Positions 11,080 to 22,140 are shown, counted from the stretch's first letter. The stretch: DNA of 49,505 bases from Chara braunii (GCA_003427395.1 BFEA01000753.1:1993-51497), one strand, 5' to 3'. Notes: a model not told the origin generated them from the sequence alone. Numbers and translations: made by a program.

Positions 11080-11215
11080 TTCCCTGCCTCCAGGACTCCT
11101 CCTGAGTGCCGGCAGAGCTCCCGCAATCGGTGGGGCGTACCTCCCACAAAGGCCTTGGTGCGGATTACGGGTTGCAATCCCGCTTGCCGCCTTCCTCTCA
11201 GAACCAAATTAGACT
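11080..11215 (+). repeat. Acceptor-like site and exon-like conserved module
   Basis: A pyrimidine-rich TTCCCTGCCTCCAG (AG at 11,092-11,093) precedes a block with GCCGGCAGAGCTCCCGCAAT, a CGGTGG segment and GGGTTGCAATCCCGCTTGCC. The same order occurs at 21,221-21,350 and, inverted, at 15,524-15,610 and 30,940-31,065. It is the best-conserved part of the family and lies directly after the array. It might be a spliced exon; no consistent reading frame is evident. Confidence 0.5.
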
Positions 11216-12570
11216 AGACTTAGAGTAAGAAAGGCAGATGGAGACAGTTTGAGTCCCTCAGATCTAAGAGAGGTGCTCACAGACTCGCAGGAAAGAGCCT
11301 CAATACCTTGATGCTCCTGAGGGCCCCGCAATGGCGGCCAGAATGACAGCTTGGTCAAAGATGATGATGAAACTGCCGAAGTAGACCTGGCATCCTCCCG
11401 AATCGCAGCACCGATCTCCGTTGCTAAGCCTAATCACCTCCCCGAGCCCATCCACTATGTCATCGCAGGCTGCAACAGTGACTAGCAGCCACAACAGTCC
11501 ATATGCAGTCCAATACTACACCGTCCACAGTCTGCACAGCCCACGGAAGTCACCCAGTTGATAGCATTCCCCTCCCGTTTACACAGTCTCTAGCTCCCCT
11601 CAGTATACATTGTCTGTAGCAGGATGCACAGTTCACACAGTGAGCAGCAGACTACACAGTCCTAAGACAGTAGTACCTAGCTCAGACTCAATCCTACAGA
11701 GTACCAGATCCCACCTTCTGCGGCTGGCTCAGCAGTCAGCCATTGGCAGCGGTCAACAGCAATGGTAAACAACCTTATAATAGCCATAGTCTGCACTTAG
11801 CCTATGGGCTGGTTAGTAGTATACAGTCAACCGCAATGCACAACAGCCAGCCTTAGTCCACAGCAACATGCAGCCGCAACTCCAGTCTTCAGCAATATGT
11901 AGCAGCAGCCGCAAACCACAGCAATGCTTCACAATACCACCACTTAGCAGCGCTCATGTCCATACTGCAAACCGCCGGCCCCACAACCGTAGTAATAGAA
12001 CAATCACCAGTTCCCAATAGTCTCAGTACCACGGCGAGCCTCTCTTCATACAGCGATGGCTGCCAGAACATCCGCTGTAACTGCAGTGGCGGCCAATAAG
12101 TCAGCACGGACCGAAAGGGGTACTACAGCCTCGCAGTCTGCAGCAATAACTGGCGGCCAGCAGCAGCCTTCCGCAGCCTGAAACTCCCTAGCTTTGCTGA
12201 TCGCCAGAGGAAACAAAATCTCCAGTTCATACCAGTAGCAACAAGTATGCCACAGTAGTAAGCATTTCACAACGCTGAGCCAACTAGGCACAAGCCTCGA
12301 TGGACACAACACACTTCACAGGCCTAGTCGTGCGTTCAACGGCTCAACAGAATGTACAGTGGATGCAATGCCCACCCCTAACGATGCACAACGTGCGTGG
12401 CAATAGCCCAAACTGTTCTCTCCCGTAGTAACGCCTGGGCTCCTCCCACAGCACCCCACAATGCCATCTCCTCCAACTCTGTCACAGCTTATACGGCCAT
12501 AAGAGACTGTACTCGGGCAACATCCATTCTCCCCCACTTAGTGCTCATTGCTCAGTTACGAGTAATCTGT
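11216..12570 (+). repeat. CAG-rich block
   Basis: Rich in GCAGCAG, CAGTAG and CAACAG. It is homologous in position and composition to 21,351-22,140 and inverted to 4,961-6,790 and 29,411-30,560. The start (GAGGGCCCCGCAATGGCGGC near 11,317) is shared with 21,460 and, inverted, with 6,790. Frames are low-complexity and differ between copies. Confidence 0.5.
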
Positions 12571-13984
12571 GAACCAATCAGCCCGCCCTACTAGAATCAA
12601 TCAGCACTTGAAGTAGATGAGGGGGGGCCGACCTTGTAATCCATTGCCAAGCCAGGTATGTACCCACGACCTCCGCAACCTTCGTTTTACTTGAGTTAGT
12701 CAAGGGAACAAAATTGGCTGAATTTATCACCAAATGTCGTCCCGATGCATTCCCCTGGCACAACAGTTCCCCTCGTGCTAATTGTGGCTAATAGAAGGAG
12801 TGACACAACAGCCAGTAGGTAAGTCCTCATACCTCAGTTCACTCCCTCTATTCTGCTGTCTCTTTTCTCTGTCATAGTGCCCGACTGTGCAGCGAGCCTT
12901 CTCCTTCCCTGGCCGTCGTGTGTACCCCGAGAAAGACTTCGAGGGGGTAATGTTTAGTGTAGATGGTAGCGTTATCATCAGGTTAGCAGGGGATCAGAAA
13001 AGGATAGAAAATGGCCAGATTCATTCTCTCTCCCTTTTTTTTTTTAAACTCCAAATCCCTTGATCCTCTTTCAAATCCGACTGCACCATTTGATTCGCAC
13101 TACCCCAAAACATTGGAAATGAGCCTTCACTCGCCCGTTTCCATCAAGAAACTGTCGAAATCAAGCTTTCTACCCTCGTCACCACCTCCCTCGTCCATCA
13201 TGGTCGCGCACCACCTTTTTCTAACAACTCCCATATCACTAACCCTCTTCCAAAACTAACATCACCAATAGCTTCGCCCTAGCCTAAAACCCCAACCTAC
13301 TCTCTTCCCCCACCTAAATCCAACACGAAACGGGTGAGCTACGAGCTCACCCCGCCATCACTCCTCTTCGAATGCACCTCGTGCAGGATCCTGTCTAGGT
13401 TCGCCCCACTCTTGCTTCTACCCTGCTGCCAAGCTTTTCACCCTCTCTACTGCGCTGGCTTGTCTCTTTTCCATTCTCTTTCTCTCTCTCTCTCTCTCTT
13501 TTGCGCTCGTCACTTTTCCTACCGGCGCGCTGGCACTTGGCAGTCTTCGTGGCTCCACCCCATAGCGCTACTGCCCGTCAGACCCACGCCCGCTGCCTTC
13601 TTTTCCTACTACGCATGGATGCTAAGCAGGATCCCGTCCGGATCCTTGTTGTTCCTCACCCCGAACTGCTTGTAGCCTCAACGCCCGAACTGCCGGCCTT
13701 CTTGCACAATGCGCTGCGATAGCGCTTCCGCATGGCTTTCGCAGGAATCAATCGGTGACTGGGCGCTGCTCCTTGATTTATACTTCAAAGATTCCTTGGT
13801 CCGCCTCTTTTTTTTTTTTTTTTTGCTTTTTGGTACTCTTGGCGCCTATCCTTCCCTCCCACTTTTCATGCACCCAGCAAGCATCGCGTCCAAATTTAGC
13901 CCCCTTGGTTGCCTCGCCCCTTCCCAGTACCTCGGGTCTTGAGATTACCAAACACCGACCGAAGCAGCTGGCTACCGGCCTTGC
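12571..13984 (+). repeat. Pyrimidine-rich block
   Basis: Begins with a GTAAGT site (AGTAGGTAAGTCC near 12,827) that may match the one at 22,494 in the other forward copy. From 13,000 the plus strand is strongly C/T rich, with a TC run near 13,482-13,500 and poly-T near 13,808. Composition resembles 22,600-23,950 and, inverted, 3,790-4,960. No protein is supported. Confidence 0.4.
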
Positions 13985-14053
13985 TGGCTCTTGAGCAGGG
14001 GCCGTACTAATTTTCTCTGTATCGTTCCAATTTTTACGGATCTCCCGAAGGAC
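13985..14053 (-). ncRNA. U6 spliceosomal snRNA pseudogene, 5' part only
   Basis: On the minus strand this starts with the U6 5' stem-loop (GTCCTTCGGGAGATCCG), continues through AATTGGAACGATACAGAGA (ACAGAGA box at 14,014-14,020) and ends with GGCCCCTGCTCAAG. That follows plant-type U6 over roughly 65 nt with a few differences. The AGC triad that should follow (AGCATGG) is AGTACGG here, and the internal stem-loop and 3' half are missing. No TATA or upstream element was seen in the expected place. It is therefore a truncated copy, plausibly made by reverse transcription. A shorter U6-like piece, ATTGGAACGATACGGA, lies at about 14,470-14,488 (minus). Confidence 0.8.
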
Positions 14054-15490
14054 TTAGTCACAGCGGAACCCCGCTTCCAACGTGCTATCGTTTTGCCCCC
14101 ACTGGGCAGCACTATCTGCCCGTTGTTGCCTGATCCCGCCAGGTTTTGCCCATTCACTCCACATATACCTGCGGCAGAACCCCGGACAGGTTCACTCGTC
14201 GTATTCCCTCACAGCGTTATATCCCTATCGGCCTTGCCTCCTACGGCTGATGTCCCGACACCCGCCGCTATGCGGCGCTACCTGGCCAGCCCCGAGGGGG
14301 GGGGCTTCGGGAAAAATCCGGCTACTAGTCGATCTAATTAGTCATTCGCCCCTATACCCAAGCCTGACGAACAATTTTGCACGTCACTATCGCTGCGAGC
14401 CTCTACCAAGGTTTTCCTTTGGGCCTTCGCTCTACAGCCCCAGCACGCCACCGTGACCCCGCTGGTCTCGTCCGTATCGTTCCAATAAGGACCAGCCTGG
14501 GCCACAGGGATCAGACGGCCATGACCTCTCAGACAACCCAAACTATATGGATTTACTCATCAAGTTCCCTCAGCTGGGTCTGAACACGAGCCTGTATTTT
14601 CTCCCCACGGCGCCTCGCCATAAGGCAAAAATGGGGCGCGTCCTGGCGCAGCCCTAAAATCAGTTTGTAATTGCACTTCATGCAACCCCGCGAATACAAC
14701 ACACCCCCATGCGACCCTACCGCCGTCTTGTGTCCCAGGACGGGGCGCGATAAAAAAAAAAGGACCAAAAATAAAAATCAAAAAAATAAAAATTGGAAAT
14801 AAAATAGAGCAATGAATAGCATTGTCGGGGAACGACGGGATTATTGGCTCCTCACCACTCCCGTGGATTGGGCCCGCCGCCACGCCCGTTAGCAAAAGCC
14901 GAGGGGGATAACCCTGCGGCCCTCAACCGCGTTAGTTCCCTTCTTCATGCTCTGCTTCAGCTACCACGTCGACGCTCGCCCGCCTCGACCCCAAGACCTC
15001 TGCCGTGTCAATCTTGTACCGTAACCAACAGGGCTAAGCCCAAGCCTAAGCCCAACATGCCCGAATTCCTAAATAAAAAGGTACAACAGTAACAGCATGG
15101 CCGTCCAGGGCCGCAAAGTGCTCCGCAGTATTCTCCCGCCTACGCCTACTTACGCGACCACAAAAAAAGCCCGCGCCGGCCATACCGACCGTGCCACGGC
15201 TACCCCTACTTAGTCGTATCCGTCACGTCCCATCATCTGGATTCGACGCAGGGTTACTCTGGGTCGTCAACCATAATCCTTAATTTTGGTTCAGTCAGAA
15301 ATAACATTTATAATAACATAAACAACCAGAGTCCGTGCTGGTTTTACAATCAAGATCAAAGAAAAAGATCACGCGCACCTTAAGGATGTTATAGTCAAAC
15401 CTTCAGTCAACGACAACTTGTAGTTTTTGCGGTCTACTCAAACTTCAACTAAACTTATTTTATTTTATTTTTTGTCACTTGTAAAAACCA
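14054..15490. other. Unassigned stretch, no gene recognised
   Basis: GC-rich to mixed DNA with an A-rich run at about 14,751-14,805 and the small second U6-like fragment near 14,470. T/A-rich DNA at 15,455-15,475 lies near the palindrome at 15,497. The open frames do not resemble known families. Confidence 0.3.
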
Positions 15491-15496
15491 GGGCGG

Positions 15497-15523
15497 ATAC
15501 CCTTGTAAGGGTATTCGCGCCGA
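15497..15523 (-). repeat. TGTCG-palindrome, copy 2
   Basis: Arms ATACCCTT/AAGGGTAT surround GT (15,497-15,514), followed by TCGCGCCGACA. In reverse this reads TGTCGGCGCGAATACCC, the same layout as the copies at 2,538 and 27,817. It abuts the exon-like module, so the element end may be inserted there. Confidence 0.55.
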
Positions 15524-15610
15524 CACCGCGCCAAGGCCTCTGTGGGAGGTTGCCCCACCGATTGTGGGAGCTCTGCCGGAGCCCAGGCGGGGTTCTGGAG
15601 CCAGGGAACA
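15524..15610 (-). repeat. Exon-like module and acceptor-like site, inverted
   Basis: CCACCGATTGTGGGAGCTCT, GCCGG and CTGGAGCCAGGGAACACTC are the reverse of the 11,080-11,215 module, including the acceptor-like CTCCAG (15,595-15,600, minus). It is cut on the left by the palindrome copy at 15,497-15,523. Confidence 0.5.
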
Positions 15611-15829
15611 CTCAGGTATAACCCTCGATTTACGCGTGTGATCCTATCATTAAACTATATTATCCTATTGCTATTGGCCTGACTATAAGTATGACTGGAA
15701 AAGATAACTGCTCTTCTTTATTTGTATAACTTCAGGACATTGTTTTGCAGAGCAAAATTAACAGCTATGTATTGATGTAAATCAGATTATTGGAGTGAAC
15801 TCAACAACACAAGAGCTATGACTATGTGG

Positions 15830-17375
15830 CGGAGGCTGGGCGAACGCATAAGTTGCGGGCTGTTCAGTCTTTCGCACTTGTGTTATTTGTTATTTGGCAG
15901 GCTAGGCTACCCATAAGTTGGGTAGCCTAGTTCTATGTTGTATGTGACTGTATAGGCTGGTCAGACACAACATAAGTTGTTGTGTATGGTCATATGCCTT
16001 TCGTCGTTTGTTCAGGCAGAGGCTGGACTCCTCATAAGTTGAGGAGGCTCAGCCTATGTGTATGCCGAGAGTTTAGGCTGACCTGTCTCACCATGAGTTG
16101 GTGAGGTCTGGTCATACGCCTTATGTCGATTGTTTAGGCTGAGGCTGACCACACCATAAGTTGGTGTGAATCAGTCTTATGCTTTATTGTTCAGGCAAGA
16201 CTATTCACACCATAAGTTGGTGTGGTCAAGTCATCATCATTAAAGCGAATCAGAGTATATAATGTGATACAATTACCTATTATGTATATTCGTGGCAGGT
16301 TGGGCGCCATAAGTTGGGAGATCCAGCCATATAAGCCAGTAGCAGACAAAGCAGAAGGGAAAAAAGATTAAGAGTATAAAATGGTGTGATAACTTTGGGC
16401 AGGCTGAGTCATCCATAAGTTGGGTAGTCAGTCCTATGTCCTTGATAACACAAAGTAGAGAATTATATAAAGCTTGGATATTTTCCCCTTTCTAAACATA
16501 ACTGGCGTCTGGGTGGGGATCCTCATGAGTTGAGGTGACCTGACCACTCGTCTGAAGGAAGAAATTGGTTGTGAAACTTATTTATCTCATGTAGTTGTGT
16601 TGCGGAGGCCGGACGAACGCATAAGTTGCGGGTTGTTCGGTCANACGCGCTTGTTGTTGTTTTAGGCAGGGCTAGACTATCCATAAGTTAGGTAGCCTAG
16701 TCATATGCTATATGTTACTGTATGGGCTGGCCAGGCACAACATAAATTGTTGTCTCTGGTCATATGCCTTTTGTCGTTATTCAGACAAAGGCTGAGTCCC
16801 TCATAAGTTGAGGTGATTCAGTCTTTTGTGTATGCCGAGTGTTTAGGTTGATCAGGTCTCACCATGAGTTGGTGCACCCTGGTTATACGCTTTATGTCAT
16901 TTGTTCAGACAGAGGCTTATCACAACATAAGTTCTTGTGGTAAGTTCTAAGCCTTATGTCCATAAAGTTGAACATGGTTGTATTGCGAAGGGTTGGGTGA
17001 ACGCATAAGTTGCGGGTTGTTCGGTCGTTCGCGCAAGTGGCTTTGTCTAGGCTGGGTTGGACTATCCATAAGTTGGGTAGCCTGGCTCTACGCCGTATGT
17101 AACTGTTTGGGCTGGCTGGGCACAATATAAGTTGTTGTGTCCAGTCATATGCCTTTTGTCGTTGGTTAGGCAGAGGCTGACCCCCATAAGTTGGGAGGTT
17201 CAGTTCTATGTGTATGCCGAATGTTCAGGCTGACCAGCCTCACCATAAGTTGGTGCGGCCCGATCATACACCTTATGTCGGTTGTTTTGCAGAAATTGGT
17301 CACACCATGAGTTGGTGTGGTTTGGTCTTATGCGTACGTATATTTGTGTTACCAGGCTAGGGCACCATAAGTTGG
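15830..17375 (-). repeat. Hairpin array 2: 23 hairpins with loop ATAAGTT and changing stems
   Basis: About 23 units of 60-100 bp, each with loop ATAAGTT (variants ATGAGTT, ATAAATT) closed by a stem that differs between units. Clear stems are CTAGGCTACCC/GGGTAGCCTAG at 15,902-15,930 (11 Watson-Crick pairs), ACACAAC/GTTGTGT at 15,965-15,985, CTCCTC/GAGGAG plus outer GGCTG/CAGCC at 16,021-16,054, CTCACC/GGTGAG at 16,087-16,105, and GGCTGGGCACAAT/GTTGTGTCCAGTC at 17,114-17,146 (13 of 13 pairs, three of them G-T). A six-hairpin set occurs three times (from 15,848, 16,620 and 17,003). Between the sets some stem changes are compensated. The loop printed here on the plus strand is the reverse complement of the array 1 core, and the copy as a whole is inverted relative to array 1. 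Confidence 0.88.
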
Positions 17376-17384
17376 TGTGGCCGC

Positions 17385-17515
17385 CTACTTTTCCTACGGG
17401 AAGCGCTGCCGAAATTTCTGCAGAACTGAAAAGAGTTAGTCATATTCAGGTTCCTATAAATTCTGAAAAGGCACTTTTCCTACGGGAAGCGCTGCCGAAA
17501 TTTTGGGAAATTTGG
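17385..17515 (-). repeat. 122-bp tandem repeat, inverted, about 1-2 units
   Basis: Two occurrences of CTTTTCCTACGGGAAGCGCT followed by GCCGAAATTT, the reverse of the 122-bp unit. It adjoins array 2, as the forward repeat adjoins array 1, although the donor-like GTAAGT seen before arrays 1 and 3 is not visible at this junction. Confidence 0.7.
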
Positions 17516-19140
17516 AGAGTTAGAATATTTTCAGTTAGACCAATCTTAGCAACTCAACCCTGAGTAGGGGAGGTGTTAATGAACCTCTCAGAAACTGAGT
17601 ATGAGCTTAGTAGAGGAGTTAGGATGTGACTCAGGAGGATTACTCCCTACTTAGGCTAAACGCTGTAGTGGAATCTCTTTCACATGTGCTGTGGTGCAGG
17701 CCGTGCGTATTGATTGAAAGTCTGACTTGGTCAGCTTGACTATTCTTCGGTTATCACTGATAACAGTACGGTTGCCGATTCGTCGGTGCACGACTCAACC
17801 TCTCATCCTCTTCTGCCTCTCAACCTAAGGCCTTGGCTCTGGTTGGTTTTATGTTTTCTTGGGTTTTCACCCAGATTCTTTATAAATGACCATTTTCTTA
17901 AAAGACTGAGTATCTTCGTTTGGAATGGTGGGGAAAAGGTTGGGCTTGTGTGCATAAGACAGGGTGTGAATTGCAGAAGGCTGAAAAGTTGATCCTTTTA
18001 GTGTGTGTTCTATTGTTTGATCCTTGTGTGTATTCACAGGTATGTGTGAAACATGTTGAATGATTGTGGTATTCTGGTTGTATTGAGTTCAGGCGGGCAA
18101 GCCACATAACTATTGTGAGACTGTATCATCACTTAACTCTTCGTCTGACTAAGTATTATGGCATTTGAGTATGTCCCTCGCGTAGCCCTCACACAACAAG
18201 ACGAGCACATACTTATGCCTTCTATATTCTTGCGTGATTTCAGTTGGTGGGACGATAAGGGTCCAGGGGTTAGCCAAAATATCACGAAAACAACGCGTAA
18301 AAAAAATCATAAGGTCGGTCCGCCCTATGGGAACCCCGCGCTCGAGTGAGGAAATGTTCCGAGCGTTGGGCTGCCTAAAGGGCTTGACCTGAACATTATC
18401 CACACGCACCCCATAAACGATTCGTATAGGTGGTGCGCGGTGAGTCATGGGCCAAGGCGAAATAGGGAAAAGGCATAACCTTTCTTCCCATTTTCGCGTT
18501 CGCCCCACTTACTTGTTAAGTTGAAAAGTCGGACGTATTCCTTGGGCCAGGGATTCGAGGTCCTTGTCGGGAAGAACCCAAAGTCCAACCCTCTAGCAAG
18601 AGATTTTTGCCTGCGCACACAGCATAAAAACCCTGCCCACCGGACCGCCTAGCTTTAAGGCTAGAGGTGCCGCAGGAGCTGAACGGCGTGTCCTTCAAGC
18701 CGTTCAATATTGCGAGGGGTGAACCCCCACGATATATTCCTTCAGCCATTCAATATCGTGAGGATATTTCAGCGATCGCTTAAGCGAGACAACATTGCTG
18801 GTCGGTATGGGAAGGCCGAGGACCCGCACGGATTATATCGAATCCGGCACGCAGCGCCAAGCATATTCTCACACCGAACAGTTTATGGGTCTGGCAATGA
18901 ACGTAGAATCGCGATACGGTCGGCGTTGCGGAGTTGCGCGGAAGGGCCTCGCGCATGAGCATACGACGCATTGAGCGTCGGCTCGCTCAAGGGCCTGAGT
19001 CAAGCCTTAGGAACACGCAACTCCGTAGCAACCACATCGCATCGAGAAAGCTATCGAGGAGGCATAGGGGCTCAATATAGGTTAGACTATGTCGACGCCT
19101 TTATATCGAGCCTTGTCCTCTTTCTATTTTCTTATGGTTT
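17516..19140 (-). repeat. Inverted family interior and second module
   Basis: Contains the inverted palindrome GTTATCACTGATAAC at 17,750-17,764, the CCGATTCGTCGG hairpin, and around 18,150-18,700 the reverse of the 7,881-8,460 module. No gene was recognised. Confidence 0.5.
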
Positions 19141-20012
19141 GACGTTGTAGTCTGCGGCAGTCGTCAAAGTCAAACCCCTTGACTTCTGTCACCACAGGCG
19201 TGAAACCTCTGTACCACCCACTCTGCAGAGGGTGCAGAAGAGGGTGTGTGGTCTTCAACCGCGCATGGCGGTTGTCTAGCGCAGAAAGATTAACCCTTGA
19301 AACGCTTTTCAGCCGACACTTGAGTGTCGAAAGGGACCCTCAAAATCCCTGAGGGCCTCCTGGACCTGGGTACCACATAGTACCCCATTATTGCAAACAC
19401 TTGTAAGCGCACGCATGACTGGCTGGTATGAGAAATTCGTGCGATCGCGCGATTCTTAATACTAAACCAGCATGCGACGCCTACCTAATCTTTGTATCAA
19501 AAGGTTATGGGACCAGTACTAACGGGACTGGGAGTGTTGTGTTTTTCTTTTGCTTTGGTGCATGAGTGTGTGAACGTGGGTTGCTTAAATTTTGCTTTAA
19601 GTGGTGTATCGCGTGGTGTGCGTAAAGCGTCCTAGTCGACCGACGTCAAGTCGAGCTTGGGACCTCAGCCCCCCAGTGTCGTCGATTTGCGTACGGGTTT
19701 GATTTTGGACGTTGACCGCACATACCCTATGCTACAGCGAACGAGAAACGTCTTCGGCTGGGCCACTTTTGCAATTGCATTATAAAAGCCTTCGCATGTG
19801 GTTCAATAGCTCGGCGGGGATACGCCCACCTAAGGGATAGTGACAGCTCCCGCAGGTGGAGGTAGCGGTGTCTCGCATGACTCTGTCCTGTCGTAGGGAC
19901 TCGCGAGAGGTACGGCTGACGCACTAGGCCGGAGCGGCAAACGCTCTCCGCAATAAGTCCTGCATAATCCTGCGTGACGTGGCCGGGAGGATCCCCGTGC
20001 GGGACCGATGCG
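19141..20012 (-). repeat. Module A, copy 3, inverted
   Basis: The reverse complement shares the landmarks of copies 1 and 2, including TCAAAGTCAAACCCCTTGAC, the TGCAGAGGGTGCA hairpin, GACACTTGAGTGTC and GGATCCTCCCGGCC-type ends. It stops at about 20,012, where a forward 122-bp repeat unit (CAGCGCTTCCCGTAG) starts, giving another orientation switch. Confidence 0.75.
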
Positions 20013-20339
20013 CTTGACAGCGCTTCCCGTAGAAAAGTAGCTTGCCAAGATTTATACAAAGCCAAGTATAAGAAAAGATCCCAAAAAATGCAAGAATTGA
20101 TCTAAGTAAAAAAAACTTAGCTCAGAAAATGCAGGAATTGGAACTAACTCTTATGGCTCTAGCACGTGGCGAGCAACTAAAACAACTACCTATCAACCTG
20201 AAACTCAGACTAAGTAGTGGCCTCACTCAGTCACATGCAAGCCAGACCACAAAGGTAAGTACTCTCACTATCCCAAAGTTCATTTCATATAGATAGTTTA
20301 TGAATCTTTTAAGTCCTTGAACCGTTATTTCCCTCTTAC
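20013..20339 (+). repeat. Forward family segment with donor-like GTAAGT at 20,255-20,260
   Basis: Homologous to 9,460-9,780: CTTGCCAAGATTTATACAAA, GCACGTGGCGAGCA, AGCCAGACCACAAAGGTAAG and CTTACATAAG. It leads directly into hairpin array 3. Confidence 0.65.
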
Positions 20340-20975
20340 ATAAGACATAGGGCTGGACCATTCGCCATGGAAACAATGCCCAACTTGCCTTTAAGATATA
20401 CACGAACAGGTTGCACAACTACTTCTCTCTTCTTTCGGGCATATGACTAGGCCATTCGCCATGAAAACAATACCTAGCCGCCCTGAGCCGTTTAATATCC
20501 AAAATTTAGTATTTCTCTGACTCTTTTTTCAAAACGAAAAGCAAATATGAGCAGGGGACTGAATCATTCGCAATGGAAACAATGTTCAGCTTGCCCAGAC
20601 TATTTCCATTTATACTTCGTATTTTTCCCTTTCTCTTCTTGATGATATGGCTTAACGCTGGACCATTCACCATGGAAGCAATGCCCAACCGTCAGTTCAC
20701 ATGCAAATATATATAAAGTATTTTCCCTTTATACTAAGTTTAACTTATGTGCGTTGTTTTCAGGCTAAACCATTCACCTTAGAAACAATGCTTAGCCTTA
20801 GACCATAAGATCCTCCCTCAGAATAAAACAAGAACTCAAACCCCTTTCATCAGGCAAACCCTCAGAAATAAGCAGAGCAACCAGGCCATTCACCATGGAA
20901 ATAATGATTGGTCCTTCAGAAAACAGCCAAATAAACACAACCCTAAGTCATTCACCACGGAAACAATGCTCAGGC
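20340..20975 (+). repeat. Hairpin array 3: different core, same design
   Basis: Seven units carry a core close to CATTCRCCATGGAAACAATG, which itself pairs CATT/AATG. Outer arms vary and pair: CTAGG/CCTAG (20,447-20,477), CTGAA/TTCAG (20,559-20,589), AGGCTAA/TTAGCCT near 20,762-20,800, CCTAAG/CTCAGG near 20,943-20,975. Units 1 and 4 pair more weakly (TGG/CCA). The backbone between units is homologous to array 1, but the core is unrelated to AAACTTAT. Confidence 0.75.
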
Positions 20976-21220
20976 TTTGGTTGACCCTGTCAAGCACATG
21001 CAAAGCTACTTTCCTCCAATTCATGCCTTAGTCTCCTTTCAGACAAAAATAAACTGAAACTAATGCTTCACTCTTATACATTCCTTTCCTTTTGATCTGG
21101 TTAGTCCTGTAGAGAAAGCAAAAACCATAGGGACAACCTCATTCATACAACAGTCATACTGCAGGGGGATAAACAAACATGGGTAGTAGTAGGTTGTACA
21201 GATGGAAATGGTTTACCTGA

Positions 21221-21350
21221 CGATCCCCTGCCTCCAGAACTCCTCCTGAGTTCCGGCAGAGCTCCCGCAATCGGTGGGTGGACTCCCCACAGAGTCTTGA
21301 CGCGGACCTACGGGTTGCAATCCCACCTGCCGCCTTCCTCTCGTAACCAG
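21221..21350 (+). repeat. Acceptor-like site and exon-like module after array 3
   Basis: CCCCTGCCTCCAG (AG at 21,236-21,237) is followed by AACTCCTCCTGAGTTCCGGC, AGAGCTCCCGCAATCGGTGG and GGGTTGCAATCCC. This is the equivalent of 11,080-11,215. Confidence 0.55.
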
Positions 21351-22140
21351 GGACTAGACTGAGACTTAGAGGGGCAAAAAGAGCTAGATTTGAGACTCTC
21401 AGATCAAAGAATGGTGCTCTCAGTCTCGCAAGAGAGGGCCTTGTAATCTTGGATCGCCTGAGGGACCCGCAATGGCAGCCAATTGACAGCTTGGTCAACG
21501 AACTCAAACTACCGAAGTAGCCCATCCTGACGAATTATCAAATCGCAGCACCAACCCCCTACTCGTAAGTCAGATTACCTCCCCAATGCTCAACTCCTCT
21601 CCTCAGACCAACTGTCGTGGCACCACAACCCGTATCAGTCTTTGCAGCAGCAGTACTCAGTGGCGGTCAAAAGCAATAACGGCAGTCACCAACAGTAGCA
21701 ATCTGCACACAGTCCACTGCCGCAGCAGCAGTACTCAGCGGCGATCAAGGGCAATAGCAGCAGTCGCCAGCAGCAGTAGTCATTCAAATGCCTGTGCTCC
21801 AAATGGCACTGTGCCACTATAGAGGTCAAAGACGCCCCGACTCTGTAGTCCGTTGCGTGAGGAGGACAACAACCGCCCGAGCACGGGAAACTGTACGGCC
21901 CGCGGACGGCAGTGAAACAGCGAAACGTGACGACACCGCGCAGTGATTACCTAAGCCTATAAAGGACCTCATGCGCGGCAAGCAAAACACAGGCAGCAAG
22001 GCAATGGCAGGGCATACGCGAGGGCGTCCACACATCGAGCACAGAGCAAAGCAACGCATGACCAATTCATAATCCAGTTGAACCCCGCAGACTGCCGGCA
22101 TTTAGTTCAGTCCACACTGCTGGTTCGTCTTCAAGGGAAG
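21351..22140 (+). repeat. CAG-rich block, second forward copy
   Basis: Contains GCAGCAGCAGTACTCAGCGG-type runs and GAGGGACCCGCAATGGCAGC at its start, matching 11,317-11,340. No gene is supported. Confidence 0.5.
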
